The notes under the pieces were generated by a model. That model did no database searches, was not told the DNA's origin, and saw only the letters and a list, made by a program, of their open reading frames with translations. This document shows, piece after piece, positions 12,101 to 22,345 of a stretch of DNA of 64,000 nucleotides. Every line of letters starts with the position of its first letter. Positions within the stretch are counted from its first letter, which is position 1. The position numbers and the translations under genes were made by a program. The DNA is from Rhinopithecus roxellana (lineage: Eukaryota; Chordata; Mammalia; Primates; Cercopithecidae): assembly GCF_007565055.1 (NCBI RefSeq), contig NC_044562.1:58103386-58167385 (forward strand), written 5' to 3'.

Positions 12101-12810
12101 CGACTCCTCCGTGTCCCATTTTTGCTCCCCGGATGACATCAGGCAGACGGGGAGATGATCTCACCGCCAACCGACTCCTCCGTGTCCCATTTTTGCCCCC
12201 CGGATGACATCAGGCAGACGGGGAGATGATTTCACTGCCAACCGACTCCTCCGTGTCCCATTTTTGCCCCCCGGATGACATCAGGCAGACGGGGAGATGA
12301 TCTCACCGCCAACCGACTCCTCCGTGTCCCATTTTTGCCCCCCGGATGACATCAGGCAGACGGGGAGATGACCTCACCGCCAACCGACTCCTCCGTGTCC
12401 CATTTTTGCCCCCCGGATGACATCAGGCAGACGGGGAGATGACCTCACTGCCAACCGACTCCTCCGTGTCCCATTTTTGCTCCCCGGATGACATCAGGCA
12501 GATGGGGAGATGACCTCACGGCCAACCGACTCCTCCGTGTCCCATTTTTGCTCCCCGGATGACATCAGGCAGACGGGGAGATGACCTCACCGCCAACCGA
12601 CTCCTCCGTGTCCCATTTTTGCTCCCCGGATGACATCAGGCAGACGGGGAGATGATCTCACCGCCAACCGACTCCTCCGTGTCCCATTTTTGCTCCCCGG
12701 ATGACATCAGGCAGACGGGGAGATGACCTCACTGCCAACCGACTCCTCCGTGTCCCATTTTTGCCCCCCGGATGACATCAGGCAGACGGGGAGATGATCT
12801 CACTGCCAAG
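12101..12810. repeat. 71-bp minisatellite, 10 copies
   Basis: The unit starting cgactcctccgtgtcccatt recurs at 12101, 12172, 12243, 12314, 12385, 12456, 12527, 12598, 12669 and 12740, exactly 71 bp each time. It contains ggatgacatcaggcagacgg. Copies differ at only a few sites (gctcccc/gcccccc; gatct/gacct/gattt; accg/actg/acgg), so the array is recent or homogenised. Because 71 is not a multiple of 3 it would shift frame in every copy. This argues against coding use. Confidence 0.97.
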
Positions 12811-13769
12811 GAGGCGAAACAGAAGGCTCAAACAAAAGGATCTGGCCTGGGGAACCATGGAGGAAGCTAAGAGTGGAAAGTGCTGTCTGCGGCAGGAGGG
12901 CTGCTTCTCCTGTAGGGCCGGCTGGCAACGTCTGCGGTTGGGCCTAAATGATCACACGAGATTTTGGCCTGGAGCCAGACTCCTCAGATCTAATTCAACC
13001 AAATAAGCTATTTTAAAAAATGTATAAGGTGGGAATTGAGCCTCATCTCCCTTCCCTGCTGCAAAACTCCATTGTGGTAGCCTCCGTTGAATAAAGTCTA
13101 CCTTATTGTTCTCTGAAAAACTGTAGAAGAAGGAGGGAAAATGTAAAAATTAACTCCTGTTTCTTGCAATTAAGGAAGGGTTCATCTTTTAGCTAGACAT
13201 GATAATGGTTATTGTGGTCATGTGTTTTAAAAAAATCCTCATCTTTTATTCACGTGACATTTTTTGTAGACAGAAGGATATGATGTCAGGCACTTATCTC
13301 AAAACATTTTGAGCCCATAGATGGAGTGTGGTGAAGCAACATCAGTTGTGACTTGGCTCTTGCCACAGGTGGGATGATGGTCACAAGGGGTTATTATACT
13401 TCTGCTTACTTCAGTCTGTTTGAACATTTCCTAAATAAAAGGTCAAAACCAAAGGTGGTCAAACACCCCGCTGCTAGTCCGCAGAACGCGTGGGAGCATG
13501 TTGCGGCCTTTTCCTTTAACTCCACGGCAGTGAGGTGAAGACGGGGTTTCCTCACTGGCCCTGACATGAATGATCCCTAAGCATCATGGGCAGAGGAAAC
13601 AGAGAAGGGACTCATGGGCCCACGTGAGCCTTAGAGAGGACTTGGCAAGGGGGTCTTGGGCACCACCTGAGCAGGAAGGCAGTGTGCTGGGGCCTCGTGA
13701 GCCCTGGGGAGACTGCACTTGGGCTCGCAGGGCCTGGTGTGGTGCTGCAACACAGCTTCTCCCTCGCCT
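12811..13769. other. Non-coding spacer
   Basis: The sequence after the minisatellite is unremarkable. It includes an AT-rich portion at 13010-13450 without a recognisable element. Confidence 0.3.
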
Positions 13770-14275
13770 GTCCACGTGTATGTGTACACACACACCCCAG
13801 CACATGCATATACATATACACACAGACACATGTAAACATACACACATGCACATATACAACACACATGCACACACATAAAAACAGGCACATCACACAAGCA
13901 CTGCATACACACATGCACACATGCATATAAACACACAGATACACATACAAATACACACATAAACATACATACACACAAGCACACACATACATATATGCAC
14001 ACATGTATACATATATACACATACACATCTATACACATACACATATATAGATACTACATATACATACACACAAGCACACAAATATGCATATATATGCACA
14101 CATATATACATATATACACATACATATATGTCTATACACATACACCTACAGATACTACATATACATACATCGACATACACATACACACATATACATATGC
14201 ACACACATATACACATACAACATACACATATGCACATGTGCACATACACACACATATACACACATTCTGATAAGC
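13770..14275. repeat. CA/TA-rich simple-sequence tract (about 500 bp)
   Basis: Almost continuous alternation of C/T with A or G/A on the + strand (acacatacatatac-type), mixing CA, CATA and TATA units. It produces long nonsense frames on both strands rich in H/T/Y/I or C/V/Y/M. These are repeat artefacts and not genes. Confidence 0.95.
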
Positions 14276-14639
14276 TACATCATTGGAGGGGCCTCTGAGT
14301 GGAGGGATAGGACTGTCAGCCCACATAAGCCCAAGCCAGGAGCATAGCGGTGCCATGTCAACCACGCCTACCTGGTCCCTCCCTACAGGAACTCACACAG
14401 AGATGGACACTGGCCAGGAAGTGCCCACGCTGGGTTATGAGCCCCCTTCCACATGGGCAAGGGGAGAACTGGGAGAGCAGAGGCCTCCTCGGGACGAGGG
14501 GCAGGCTTGTTCCATCGGCTCATGTGCGTGCCCAAACCCATGCTGCACAGGCAGGGAAACCAAGGCCTGGGGGCCAGGGGTTGGCTCAAGTCCCTGGGAA
14601 GTCTGATGGGAGGAGAACTGGAATGGTGATGGTGAGGGT
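14276..14639. other. Non-coding spacer
   Basis: Short GC-rich segment between the simple-sequence tract and the telomere-like array. Nothing recognised. Confidence 0.3.
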
Positions 14640-15270
14640 GAGGCTTAAGGTGAGATCTGGCATTGGCTAAAGAGTTGTTTGGATCAGAGGGTACATTTGG
14701 ATTAGGGTTAGGATTTGAGTTAGGGTTAGGATTAGGGCTAGAGGTAGAATTAGGGTGAAGACTAGAGTCAGGGTTAGGGTTAGAGCCAGGCTGTGGTCAA
14801 CACAAGGCTTAGGGTTAGGCTTAGAGTTCAGGTTAGGGTTTGAGCCAGGTTATGGTCAACATGAGGCTTACAGTAGGGTTAGGGTTGGAGTTGGAGTTAG
14901 GGTTTCGGTTAGGGTTAGAGTTAGGGTTAGGCTTAGGGTTAGGGTTGGAGTTAGGTTTAGGGTTCAGGTCCATATGATGCATGGTTAGGATTAGGGTTAG
15001 GGCCCCCATGAGACATCATTCATTAGGTTTAGGGTTCGGGATAGGGTTACGGTTGTAGTTGGTGTTTGTGTTACGGTTAGGGTTAGGGTTTTGGTTAGGG
15101 TTAAGGTTGGTTTGAGTTAGGGTTAGGGTTTTGGTTAGGTTTGGGTTCGGGTTCAGGTTAGGGTTGGGATGAATTAGGGTTAGGGTTAGAGGTTCAGTTA
15201 GGGTTTGGGTTTGGGTTAAGGTTCAGGTCCACATCAGGTTTAGGTTATGGTAAGCATTAGGGCTGGGGTC
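14640..15270 (+). repeat. Degenerate interstitial telomere-like (TTAGGG) array
   Basis: The + strand shows dozens of ttaggg units and one-base variants (ttagggtt, ttaggctt, tttggg, ttaaggtt), for example ggttagggttagagttaggg near 14900. Interruptions of the type ggtcaacacaaggctt and ccatatgatgcatgg occur at about 14797, 14855, 14968 and 15000. Perfect runs are short, so this is an old, diverged interstitial array. Confidence 0.93.
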
Positions 15271-16269
15271 CACATTATTTATGATTCTTTATGGCTCTTT
15301 ATGGTTTACTTGGTGTTCTGTCACTTTAACCACATCTTGAGATTCTTCACTCCTTGTCCAGGGCCTCTGCTACACACCTGCACTCAAATGCACACCCTCC
15401 GACACTCCCCTCTTCACCCTCACAGTGCCAGGTGGGTGTTCCCGTGTCCTGATGTCCTCTCCGCTCATCCCTCATCTTGAACGCCTGGTCAGTGTCTTGT
15501 CTCCACTCCTCCTCCTTCTGGGTGGCCTACAGTGCCTTCTGTCCCCACACTTCACCTTCTCCCATTTGGCGTATCTTCTGGAGTTCTTGTTTACTGAGCA
15601 TCCCAGCTGGGCCCTGAGCTATCAGGCTCTGCCCCACTCCTCATCTGGGGTTACTGAAGGTCTGCACAGCTCATGTTACAGTTGAGGTTGGAGTTCCAGG
15701 AATTGCCACGGATGAGACTGTTTGCTCAGCTTCTGCGGTTGTGCAGAGCCTCTGCTGTCTGCAGCTGAGGCTGGGTTATGTCCGTGCCCCTGGGAGGTCG
15801 GGGATAGTGTCTCTGTGAGCACAGCTCCCACAGCAGGACTCTGGAGAACCATCACCAGGAGGCCTTGCATGCTGGGATGTGGAGCCCACCCATGGCCACG
15901 GGTCTCACCCACACTCTGACCTCCCTAGACCTGCCCTTCCCCTTCTTCCTCTGGAGAAGATTGGATTTGATCAGCTGCTTGCCTCCTCCTGAGGCCCCGC
16001 TGGCTGCCAAGCCCTGTTGAAGAACCGTGTGCTGGCTTAGGCCAGTCTTGCAAATTCCTCTGAAAGAGAAGTTCCCACTCACAGAGTCCATTTCCTCACA
16101 ACCCCTCAGGGTCCACCTGCTAAAATTTGGATCCCACCATGGTCAGCCCACCAGAACCTCTCACTGAGGAGGTGAGAGCCCTTTGGACTCCCATGTCCCT
16201 AGAGCCCAGAGCACAGCTGATAGGCAGCACCTCCACGCATCCACCAGCAGCTTTTGGCCAAGTCAATGA
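15271..16269. other. Non-coding spacer
   Basis: Single-copy-looking DNA with no supported gene. Confidence 0.3.
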
Positions 16270-16547
16270 GTCCCTAGTCCTTTTTTTTTTTTTTTGAGAC
16301 GAGTTTCGCTCTGTCGCCCAGGTTGCAGTGCAGTGGCGCAATCTCCGCTCACTTCAAGCTCCGCCTCCTGGGTTCACACCAGTCTCCTGCCTCGGCCTCC
16401 CGAGTAGCTGGGACTACAGGTGCCTGCCACCAAACCCGGCTAATTTTTTGTACTTTTAGTAGAGACAGGGTTTCACAGTGTTATCCAGGATGGTTTCGAT
16501 CTCCTGACCTCAAGATCCACCCGCCTCGGCCTCCCAGTCCCTAGTCC
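16270..16547 (-). repeat. Alu SINE, reverse, 5'-truncated, with target-site duplication
   Basis: Poly-T from 16281 is followed by gagacgagtttcgctctgtc and reverse Alu sequence, ending at cggcctccca (16536), so the Alu head is missing. The direct repeat gtccctagtcc flanks it exactly at 16270-16280 and 16537-16547, which shows that the truncation happened at insertion. Confidence 0.93.
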
Positions 16548-17189
16548 TTTTTAAAAATTGTTTTAATAAGAAGCTGAGTAAATCTAAATGAACACTAATC
16601 CACCCACCATGAAGGTGAAGGAACAGAACTTAAGATGATCTTTGAGGCCCCCTTGCACCCTGCCCTGAATCACCCTTGTGTCAACACCCCAGAAGTAACC
16701 ACAAAGCCACTTCCTCGTGTGGCCTCCATGACACACACTTCCTTGTTTTACTCCTTCTCTGGCCCCTCCTTTCATCTCTACTGTCCTGCATTTGGGTCCT
16801 TAAAATGTTGGGGCTCCTCAGGGTTTGGTCCTGGACTCTTCTTGTCCCATCGCACATTCTGCAACCACAGACTACCATGTTCCCATTCATTCAATAATCA
16901 CCCCTCCGCCCTTTACCCCTAAAGCCAGCTCTAGCCCCGGCCACTGTCCTGAGCTCAGGACCTTGTAAGGCAATGCCTACCAGGTATCTCCTCTTGGATG
17001 CCTCAGAAGCACTTTAAATGCAACTAGTCCAAAACTAACCACATCATCCAGCCCTTTCATCACTCCCCAAACTAATCTTCCTTCAAAGTTCTCCATCTCA
17101 GAGAGCGGTTCCTCTTGTTACCCATGCCAGATACATCAGTGTCATTTTGGAATCTTTCTCTCCCTCATCCCTCCTATATCCAATCAATC
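16548..17189. other. Non-coding spacer
   Basis: Single-copy-looking sequence before the L1. No gene or repeat was identified. Confidence 0.3.
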
Positions 17190-17460
17190 ATGAATAAGTT
17201 AAATATGCATATCATAAACCCTATTGCAACTAATGAAATGATAAAACAAGGAAGTATAATAGTTAATAGAAGAGATAAGTGAAATACAAAATAGTTAACT
17301 AATCTAAAAGAAGGCAGAAAAAGAGGAGGGAAAATGGGTACAAAGAACAGAGGAGATGAATAGGAAACACATAGCAGATGGTAGGTTCAAACCCAACCAC
17401 ATCAACCATTACATTAAATGTGACTGAGATAAACAATCCAGTTAAAAGACAAAGATTATT

Positions 17461-17788
17461 GGCCAGGCACGGTGTCTCATGCCTGTAATCCCAGAACTTT
17501 GTGAGGCTGAGGTTGGTGGATCATTTGAGGTCAGGAGTTTGAGACCAGCCTAACCAACACAGGGAAATCCTCGTCTCTACTGAAAATACAAAAACAAACA
17601 AACAAACAAACAAACAAAAAACAGCTGGGCATGGTGGCACATACCTGTAATCCCAGCTACTCAGGAGGCTGAGGCATGAGAATCACTTGAACCTGGGAAG
17701 TGGAGGTTGCAGTGAGCAGAGATCATGCCACTGCATACTAGCCTGGGTGACACAGTAAGACTCCATCTCAAAAAAAAAAAAAAAAAAA
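17461..17788 (+). repeat. Alu SINE
   Basis: ggccaggcacggtgtctcat start, a middle A-rich linker expanded to an (AAAC)n run, and a poly-A tail ending at 17788. The next Alu starts at the following base. Confidence 0.93.
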
Positions 17789-18096
17789 GGCTGAGCGAGG
17801 TGGCTCATGCCTGTAACCCCAGCATTTTGGGTGGCCAAGACGGGCGGATCATGAGGTCAGGAGATCGAGACCATCCTGGCTAACACAGTGAAACCCTGTC
17901 TCTACTAAAAATAAAAAATAAAAATAAAAAAATTAGCCGAGCATGGCGGCGGGCGCCTGTAGTCTCAGCTACTTAGAAGGCTGAGGCAGGAGAATGGTGT
18001 GAGTCTGGGAGGCGGAGCCTGCAGTGAGCCAAGATCATGCCACTGCACTCCAGCCTGGACAACAGAGCAAGACTCCATCTCAAAAAAAAAAAAAAA
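17789..18096 (+). repeat. Alu SINE inserted in the preceding Alu's A-tail
   Basis: Starts ggctgagcgaggtggctcat directly after the 17788 poly-A and ends in its own poly-A at 18096. A head-to-tail Alu pair of this kind arises from insertion into a poly-A tail. Confidence 0.92.
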
Positions 18097-18268
18097 GACC
18101 AAGTTTATCAAACTGGATTTTAAAAAGCAAGAAGTGGCCGGGCACGGTAACTCACACCTGTAATCCCGGTGCTTTGGGAGGATAAGGCAGGAGGATTGCT
18201 TGAGGCCAGGAGTGTGAAACCAGCCTGGGCAACATAGTGAGACTTCATCTCTACAAAAAGTTAAAAAT

Positions 18269-18566
18269 GGCCGGGTGGGGTGGCTCACGCTTGTAATCCC
18301 AGCACTTTGGAAGGCCAAGGCAGGTGGATCACGAGGTCAGGAGATCGAGACCATCCTGGCTAACACGGTGAAACCCCGTCTCTACTAAAAATACAAAAAA
18401 TTAAATTAGCCGGGTGTGGTGGCGGGCGCCTGCAGTCCCAGCTACTTGGGAGGCTGAGGCAGGAGAATGGCGTGAACCCAGGAGGCAGAGCTTGCAGTGA
18501 GCTGAGATCGCGCCACTGCACTCCAGCCTGGGTGACAGAGCAAGACTCTGTCTCAAAAAAAAAAAA
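18269..18566 (+). repeat. Alu SINE nested in the 18136-19072 Alu
   Basis: Full-length element from ggccgggtggggtggctcac with a short A tail. The gttaaaaa direct repeats on both sides mark the target site. Confidence 0.92.
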
Positions 18567-18577
18567 GTTAAAAACTA

Positions 18578-18893
18578 GGCTGGGTGCAATGGCTCAGCCT
18601 GTAATCTCAACGCTTTGGGAGGCCGAGGTGTGTGGATCACTTGAGGTCAGGAGTTTGAGTCCAGCCTGGCCAATATGGTGAAACCCCACCTCTACTAAAA
18701 ATACCAAAATTAACCAGGTGTTGTGGCACACGCCTATCATCCCAGCTACTGCCTGTAGTCCCAGCTACTTGGGAGGCTGAGGCAGGAGAATCACTTGAAC
18801 CGGGGAGGTGGAGGTTGCAGTGAGCCGAGATCATGCCACTGCACTCCAGCCTGGGTGACAGAGCAAGACTCTGTCTCAAAAACAGAAAAAAAA
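18578..18893 (+). repeat. Second nested Alu SINE
   Basis: Starts ggctgggtgcaatggctcag and ends in an interrupted A tail at about 18893. Near 18740-18770 it carries a short internal duplication of the word cccagctact. Confidence 0.92.
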
Positions 18894-19281
18894 TGTTAAA
18901 AACTTAGCCACGTGTGGTGCCACATGCCTGTAGTCCTAGCTACTTGGGAGGCTGAGATAGGAGGATCGCTTGAATCCAGGAGTTTGAGGCTGCAGTGAGC
19001 CCTGATGGTACCACTGTATTCCAGGCTGAGCGACAGAAGAAGACTCTGCGTCTTAGGGGAAGAAAAAAAAAAGCAAACAGTGACAATATGCTGTCTGCCT
19101 GATATAATATATACTTTAAATATCAAGAAAAGTTAAAAGTAAAAGAATGAAAACAATGTAAAACAATGGAAAAGTTTATAAAACGCAAGCATTAATTATA
19201 AGAAAGCAGGAATAGAAATATTAACATCAAAGTAGACTTTAGTACAGGGAATATTCCAAAATATAAAAAGGGACATTTCAT

Positions 19282-19562
19282 GGCTGGGCGCAGTGGCTCA
19301 TGCCTGTAATTCCAGCACTTTGGGAGGGTGAGGTGGGCAGATCATGATATCAGGAGCTTGAGACCAGCCTGGCCAAGATGATGAAACCCTGACTCTACTA
19401 AAAATACAAAAATTACCCAGGCGCAGTGGTGGACACCTGTAATCCCAGCTACTCAGGAGGCTGAGGCAGGAGAATCACTAGAACCCAGGAGGCAGAGGTT
19501 GCAGTGAGCCGAGACTGCGCCACTGCATTCTAGCCTGGGTGACAGAGCGAGACTCTACCTCA

Positions 19563-19589
<27 letters not shown>
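19282..19589 (+). repeat. Alu SINE in the L1, with target-site duplication
   Basis: Starts ggctgggcgcagtggctcat with a poly-A tail at 19562-19589. The flanks ggacatttcat (before) and ggatatttcat (after) are a near-perfect target duplication inside L1 sequence. Confidence 0.93.
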
Positions 19590-19593
<4 letters not shown>

Positions 19594-21358
19594 ATTTCAT
19601 ATGAAAAAAGGGTCAATTCATCAAGAATATCTAACAATTCTAAATGTGTGTGTACCTAAGTACCAAGAATCCAAAAAATGAAGTAAACTAAGAGAACTGA
19701 AAGGATAAATAGACAAATTCACGATTGTGATCGGTCATTATGACACCCTCATCTCAGTAACTCACAGAACAAGTAAACCAACAATTAGTAAGAATATGAC
19801 AGCCTTGAGCAACACCAATCATCTTATCCAAACTGATGTTTATAGAACACTATGCCCAATGACAGCAGAATATATATTCTTTTCAAGTGCCCATTGAACA
19901 TTTTCCAAAATAGGCCATATGCTAGGCCATAAATTAAGCCTCCATAAAATTAAAAAGATTTAAGTTATACAGAATGTGTTATCTAACTACAACAGAGCTT
20001 AATTAGAAATCAATAGCAACAAGGTATAAGACACCTAAAGAATGCTCAAATATTTGAAAATTAAACAACACATTTATAAATAACTCAGGGATCAAATAAG
20101 TAATCAAGGAGACATAAGAAAATATTTTGAACCAAATGATTATAAAAATGCATCTTACCAATATTTGTGAGATACAGTTAATGTCATGCTTAGAGGAAAA
20201 TCTGTAGCTCTAAGTGCTCGTGTTAGGAAAGAAGAAAGGTCTAAAATCATTGATCTAAGATTCCACTTTGAGAATCTAGAAAACACCACCACCAACAACA
20301 AATGAAACCCAAGTAAGTAGAAGAAATAAGAGTGAAAATTTGATGTGCTAGGGGAAAAGAAAACAAAGAAAATCAATAAAACGGAGATTGCTTATTTGAA
20401 AGATAAAAAGTTGATAAAGTTCTGGCTAGATTGATCAAAGAAAAAAATATCCACAAATTACTAATATCAGGAATGAAAAATGAGACATCCCTTCAGATAC
20501 TACAGATGTCAGAATAATAAGAATATTATTAAGAACTTGATGAAATTACATTTGACCACTTCGATGAAATGGAAACATTTATTGAAAGTTACAACTTGCC
20601 AAAATTTACACAAGAAAAGTAAAATTTAACTAGCTTATGTCTATTAAAGTTGTTGAATTCATAATTTGAAGGCTTTCTACAAAGAAAATACCTCCCCCAG
20701 ATGGTGTTACTGATGAATTCCATCAAACACTTAAGAATAAAATAACACCAATCTTAATCACATCAGAAAAAAGGAGAAACACTTGCCAGCTCATTTTCTA
20801 AGTCAAGTTTTACCCCTGTACCAAAACTGGACAAAAATATTACAAGAAAAGAAAACTACAGGCCAGTATCATGCAAAAACATAGACATAAAATCTCTAAT
20901 AAAATATTAGCAAATCAAATCCAGCAATATATAAAACAAATAATACATCATGAAAAAAGCATGCAAGAAACGAAAGGTTTATTTTAGCATTAGAACATCA
21001 ATAGAATAAATGATAAAATGTATATAGTTATCTCAATAGATGCAGAAAAATATTTGACAAAATGCAACATCCATGAATGATAGAAACTCTCAGCAAACTA
21101 GAAATAGAAGGAAACTTCCTCAATGTGATAAAGATCACCTACAGATAAACTACAGGAAACTTCAAGCTGGGAAATGATAAAAGACCAACTTTCTCACCAT
21201 ACTCAGAAACAAAGGAAGTGACTCTCATGCTTCTATTAAAAATGGTATTGGAGGTCCTAGCCAGTGAAAATAAGGCAAGGGAAAAAATGCAGATAGAAAA
21301 GGAAAAAGTAAAACTTACCTATTGTCACATGTGACATAATCATGCATGTAGAACATTC

Positions 21359-21645
21359 AGCTTGGCACAGTGGCTTAGGCCTATAATCCCAACATTTGGG
21401 GAGGCTGAAGTGAGAAGATCGCTTGAAGATAGGAGATCAAGACCAGCCTGAGCAACATAGCAAGACCCAATCTCAACAAAACATATAAAAATCAGCCAGG
21501 CATGATGGTGCACACCTGTAGTCCTAGCTATTTGGGAAGCTGAGGTGGGAAGATCACTTGAGACCAGGAGTTTGAGGCTACAGTGAGCTAAGATTGCATC
21601 ACTGTACTCCAGTCTGGGCAACAGAGTGAGCCCGTCTCAATTAAA
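21359..21645 (+). repeat. Alu SINE (old)
   Basis: Diverged Alu from agcttggcacagtggcttag to acagagtgagcccgtctcaa, inserted in L1 sequence. Confidence 0.88.
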
Positions 21646-21677
<32 letters not shown>

Positions 21678-21780
21678 AAGAAAGAAGAGGAGGAGGAGGA
21701 GGAGAAAGAAGAAAAAGAAAATCCTAAGGCAGAAGAAAAAGAAGAGGGGAAAGGCAGAGGATTGGGAGAAAAAGAAACTC
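21640..21780. repeat. Purine-rich GAA/GGA tract
   Basis: An almost pure purine strand of gaagaagaagaag, aggaggaggagg and gaaaaag words starts in the A tail of the upstream Alu. It probably grew from that tail. Confidence 0.88.
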
Positions 21781-22047
21781 CTAAGGCATTTACCAGGAAA
21801 GAACAAAAGAAGCAAAAACACTATGAACTAATAAATGCATTATCAAGGTTACAGGATACAAGATTAATATACCAAAAAAACGCATTTCTGTATACTAGCC
21901 AAAAACAATTGGAAAATAAAACTAAAAATACAATACCATTTACAAGCATTGGAAAGCAAAGTACCTAGGCACAAATGGAAAACGTGTATGCTTAAAGTTA
22001 CAAAATATTGCTGGGAGAAATTAAAGAAGATCTAAATAAATGGAGAG

Positions 22048-22345
22048 GGTTCAGCATAGTGGCTGAAGCCTATAATCCCAGCACTCTGGGAGGCCAAGGT
22101 GGGTGAATTGTTGGAGTCCAGGAGTTCAAGACTAGCCTGGGCAACATAGCGAAACCATGTTTCTACTAAAAAACAAAAATGCAAAAAAATAGCCAGGTGT
22201 GGTGATGTGTGCTTGTAGCCCCAGCTACTCAGGAGGCTAAGGTGGGAGAATCACCCGAGCCCAGGAGGTTGAGGCTGCAGTGAGCTGAAATCCTGCCACT
22301 GGACTCCAGCCTGGACAAACAGAGTGAGATCCTGTCTCAAAAAAA
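22048..22345 (+). repeat. Alu SINE (old)
   Basis: Diverged Alu with tataatcccagcactctggg near the start and gactccagcctggacaaaca near the end, followed by an AT-rich tail. Confidence 0.88.

Larger units (their letters stand above)
18136..19072 (+). repeat. Old Alu split by two younger nested Alus
   Basis: The left half (18136-18268) starts ggccgggcacggtaactcac and stops in the middle linker at ctacaaaaagttaaaaa. The right half resumes at about 18894 (cttagccacgtgtggtgcca) and runs to the tail at 19072. Two complete Alus sit between them. Copies of the linker word gttaaaaa at all three junctions are the target-site duplications. Confidence 0.9.
17190..22047 (+). mobile_element. Old L1 (L1M-type) ORF2 fragment broken by Alu insertions
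   Basis: LINE-1 sequence in + orientation survives in pieces at about 17190-17460, 18097-18135, 19073-19281, 19590-21358 and 21780-22047. The piece near 21020 (atctcaatagatgcagaaaa then atttgacaaaatgcaacatc) corresponds to the reverse-transcriptase region of ORF2. The piece near 21860 (gcatttctgtatactagcca) belongs further 3'. The reading frame is destroyed by stops and insertions, so no protein is possible. The gaps between pieces are Alus and a purine-rich tract, listed separately. Confidence 0.85.

Noticed and set aside
11846..12170. Frames running into the 71-bp array
   Set aside because: The 71-bp period shifts the frame in each unit, and no coding signal is present.
13584..14365. Several long frames rich in C/V/Y/M or H/T/Y/I on both strands
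   Set aside because: Pure product of the CA/TA simple-sequence tract.
14755..14988. A frame with RVRVRV repeats
   Set aside because: Encoded by the telomere-like array. A low-complexity artefact.
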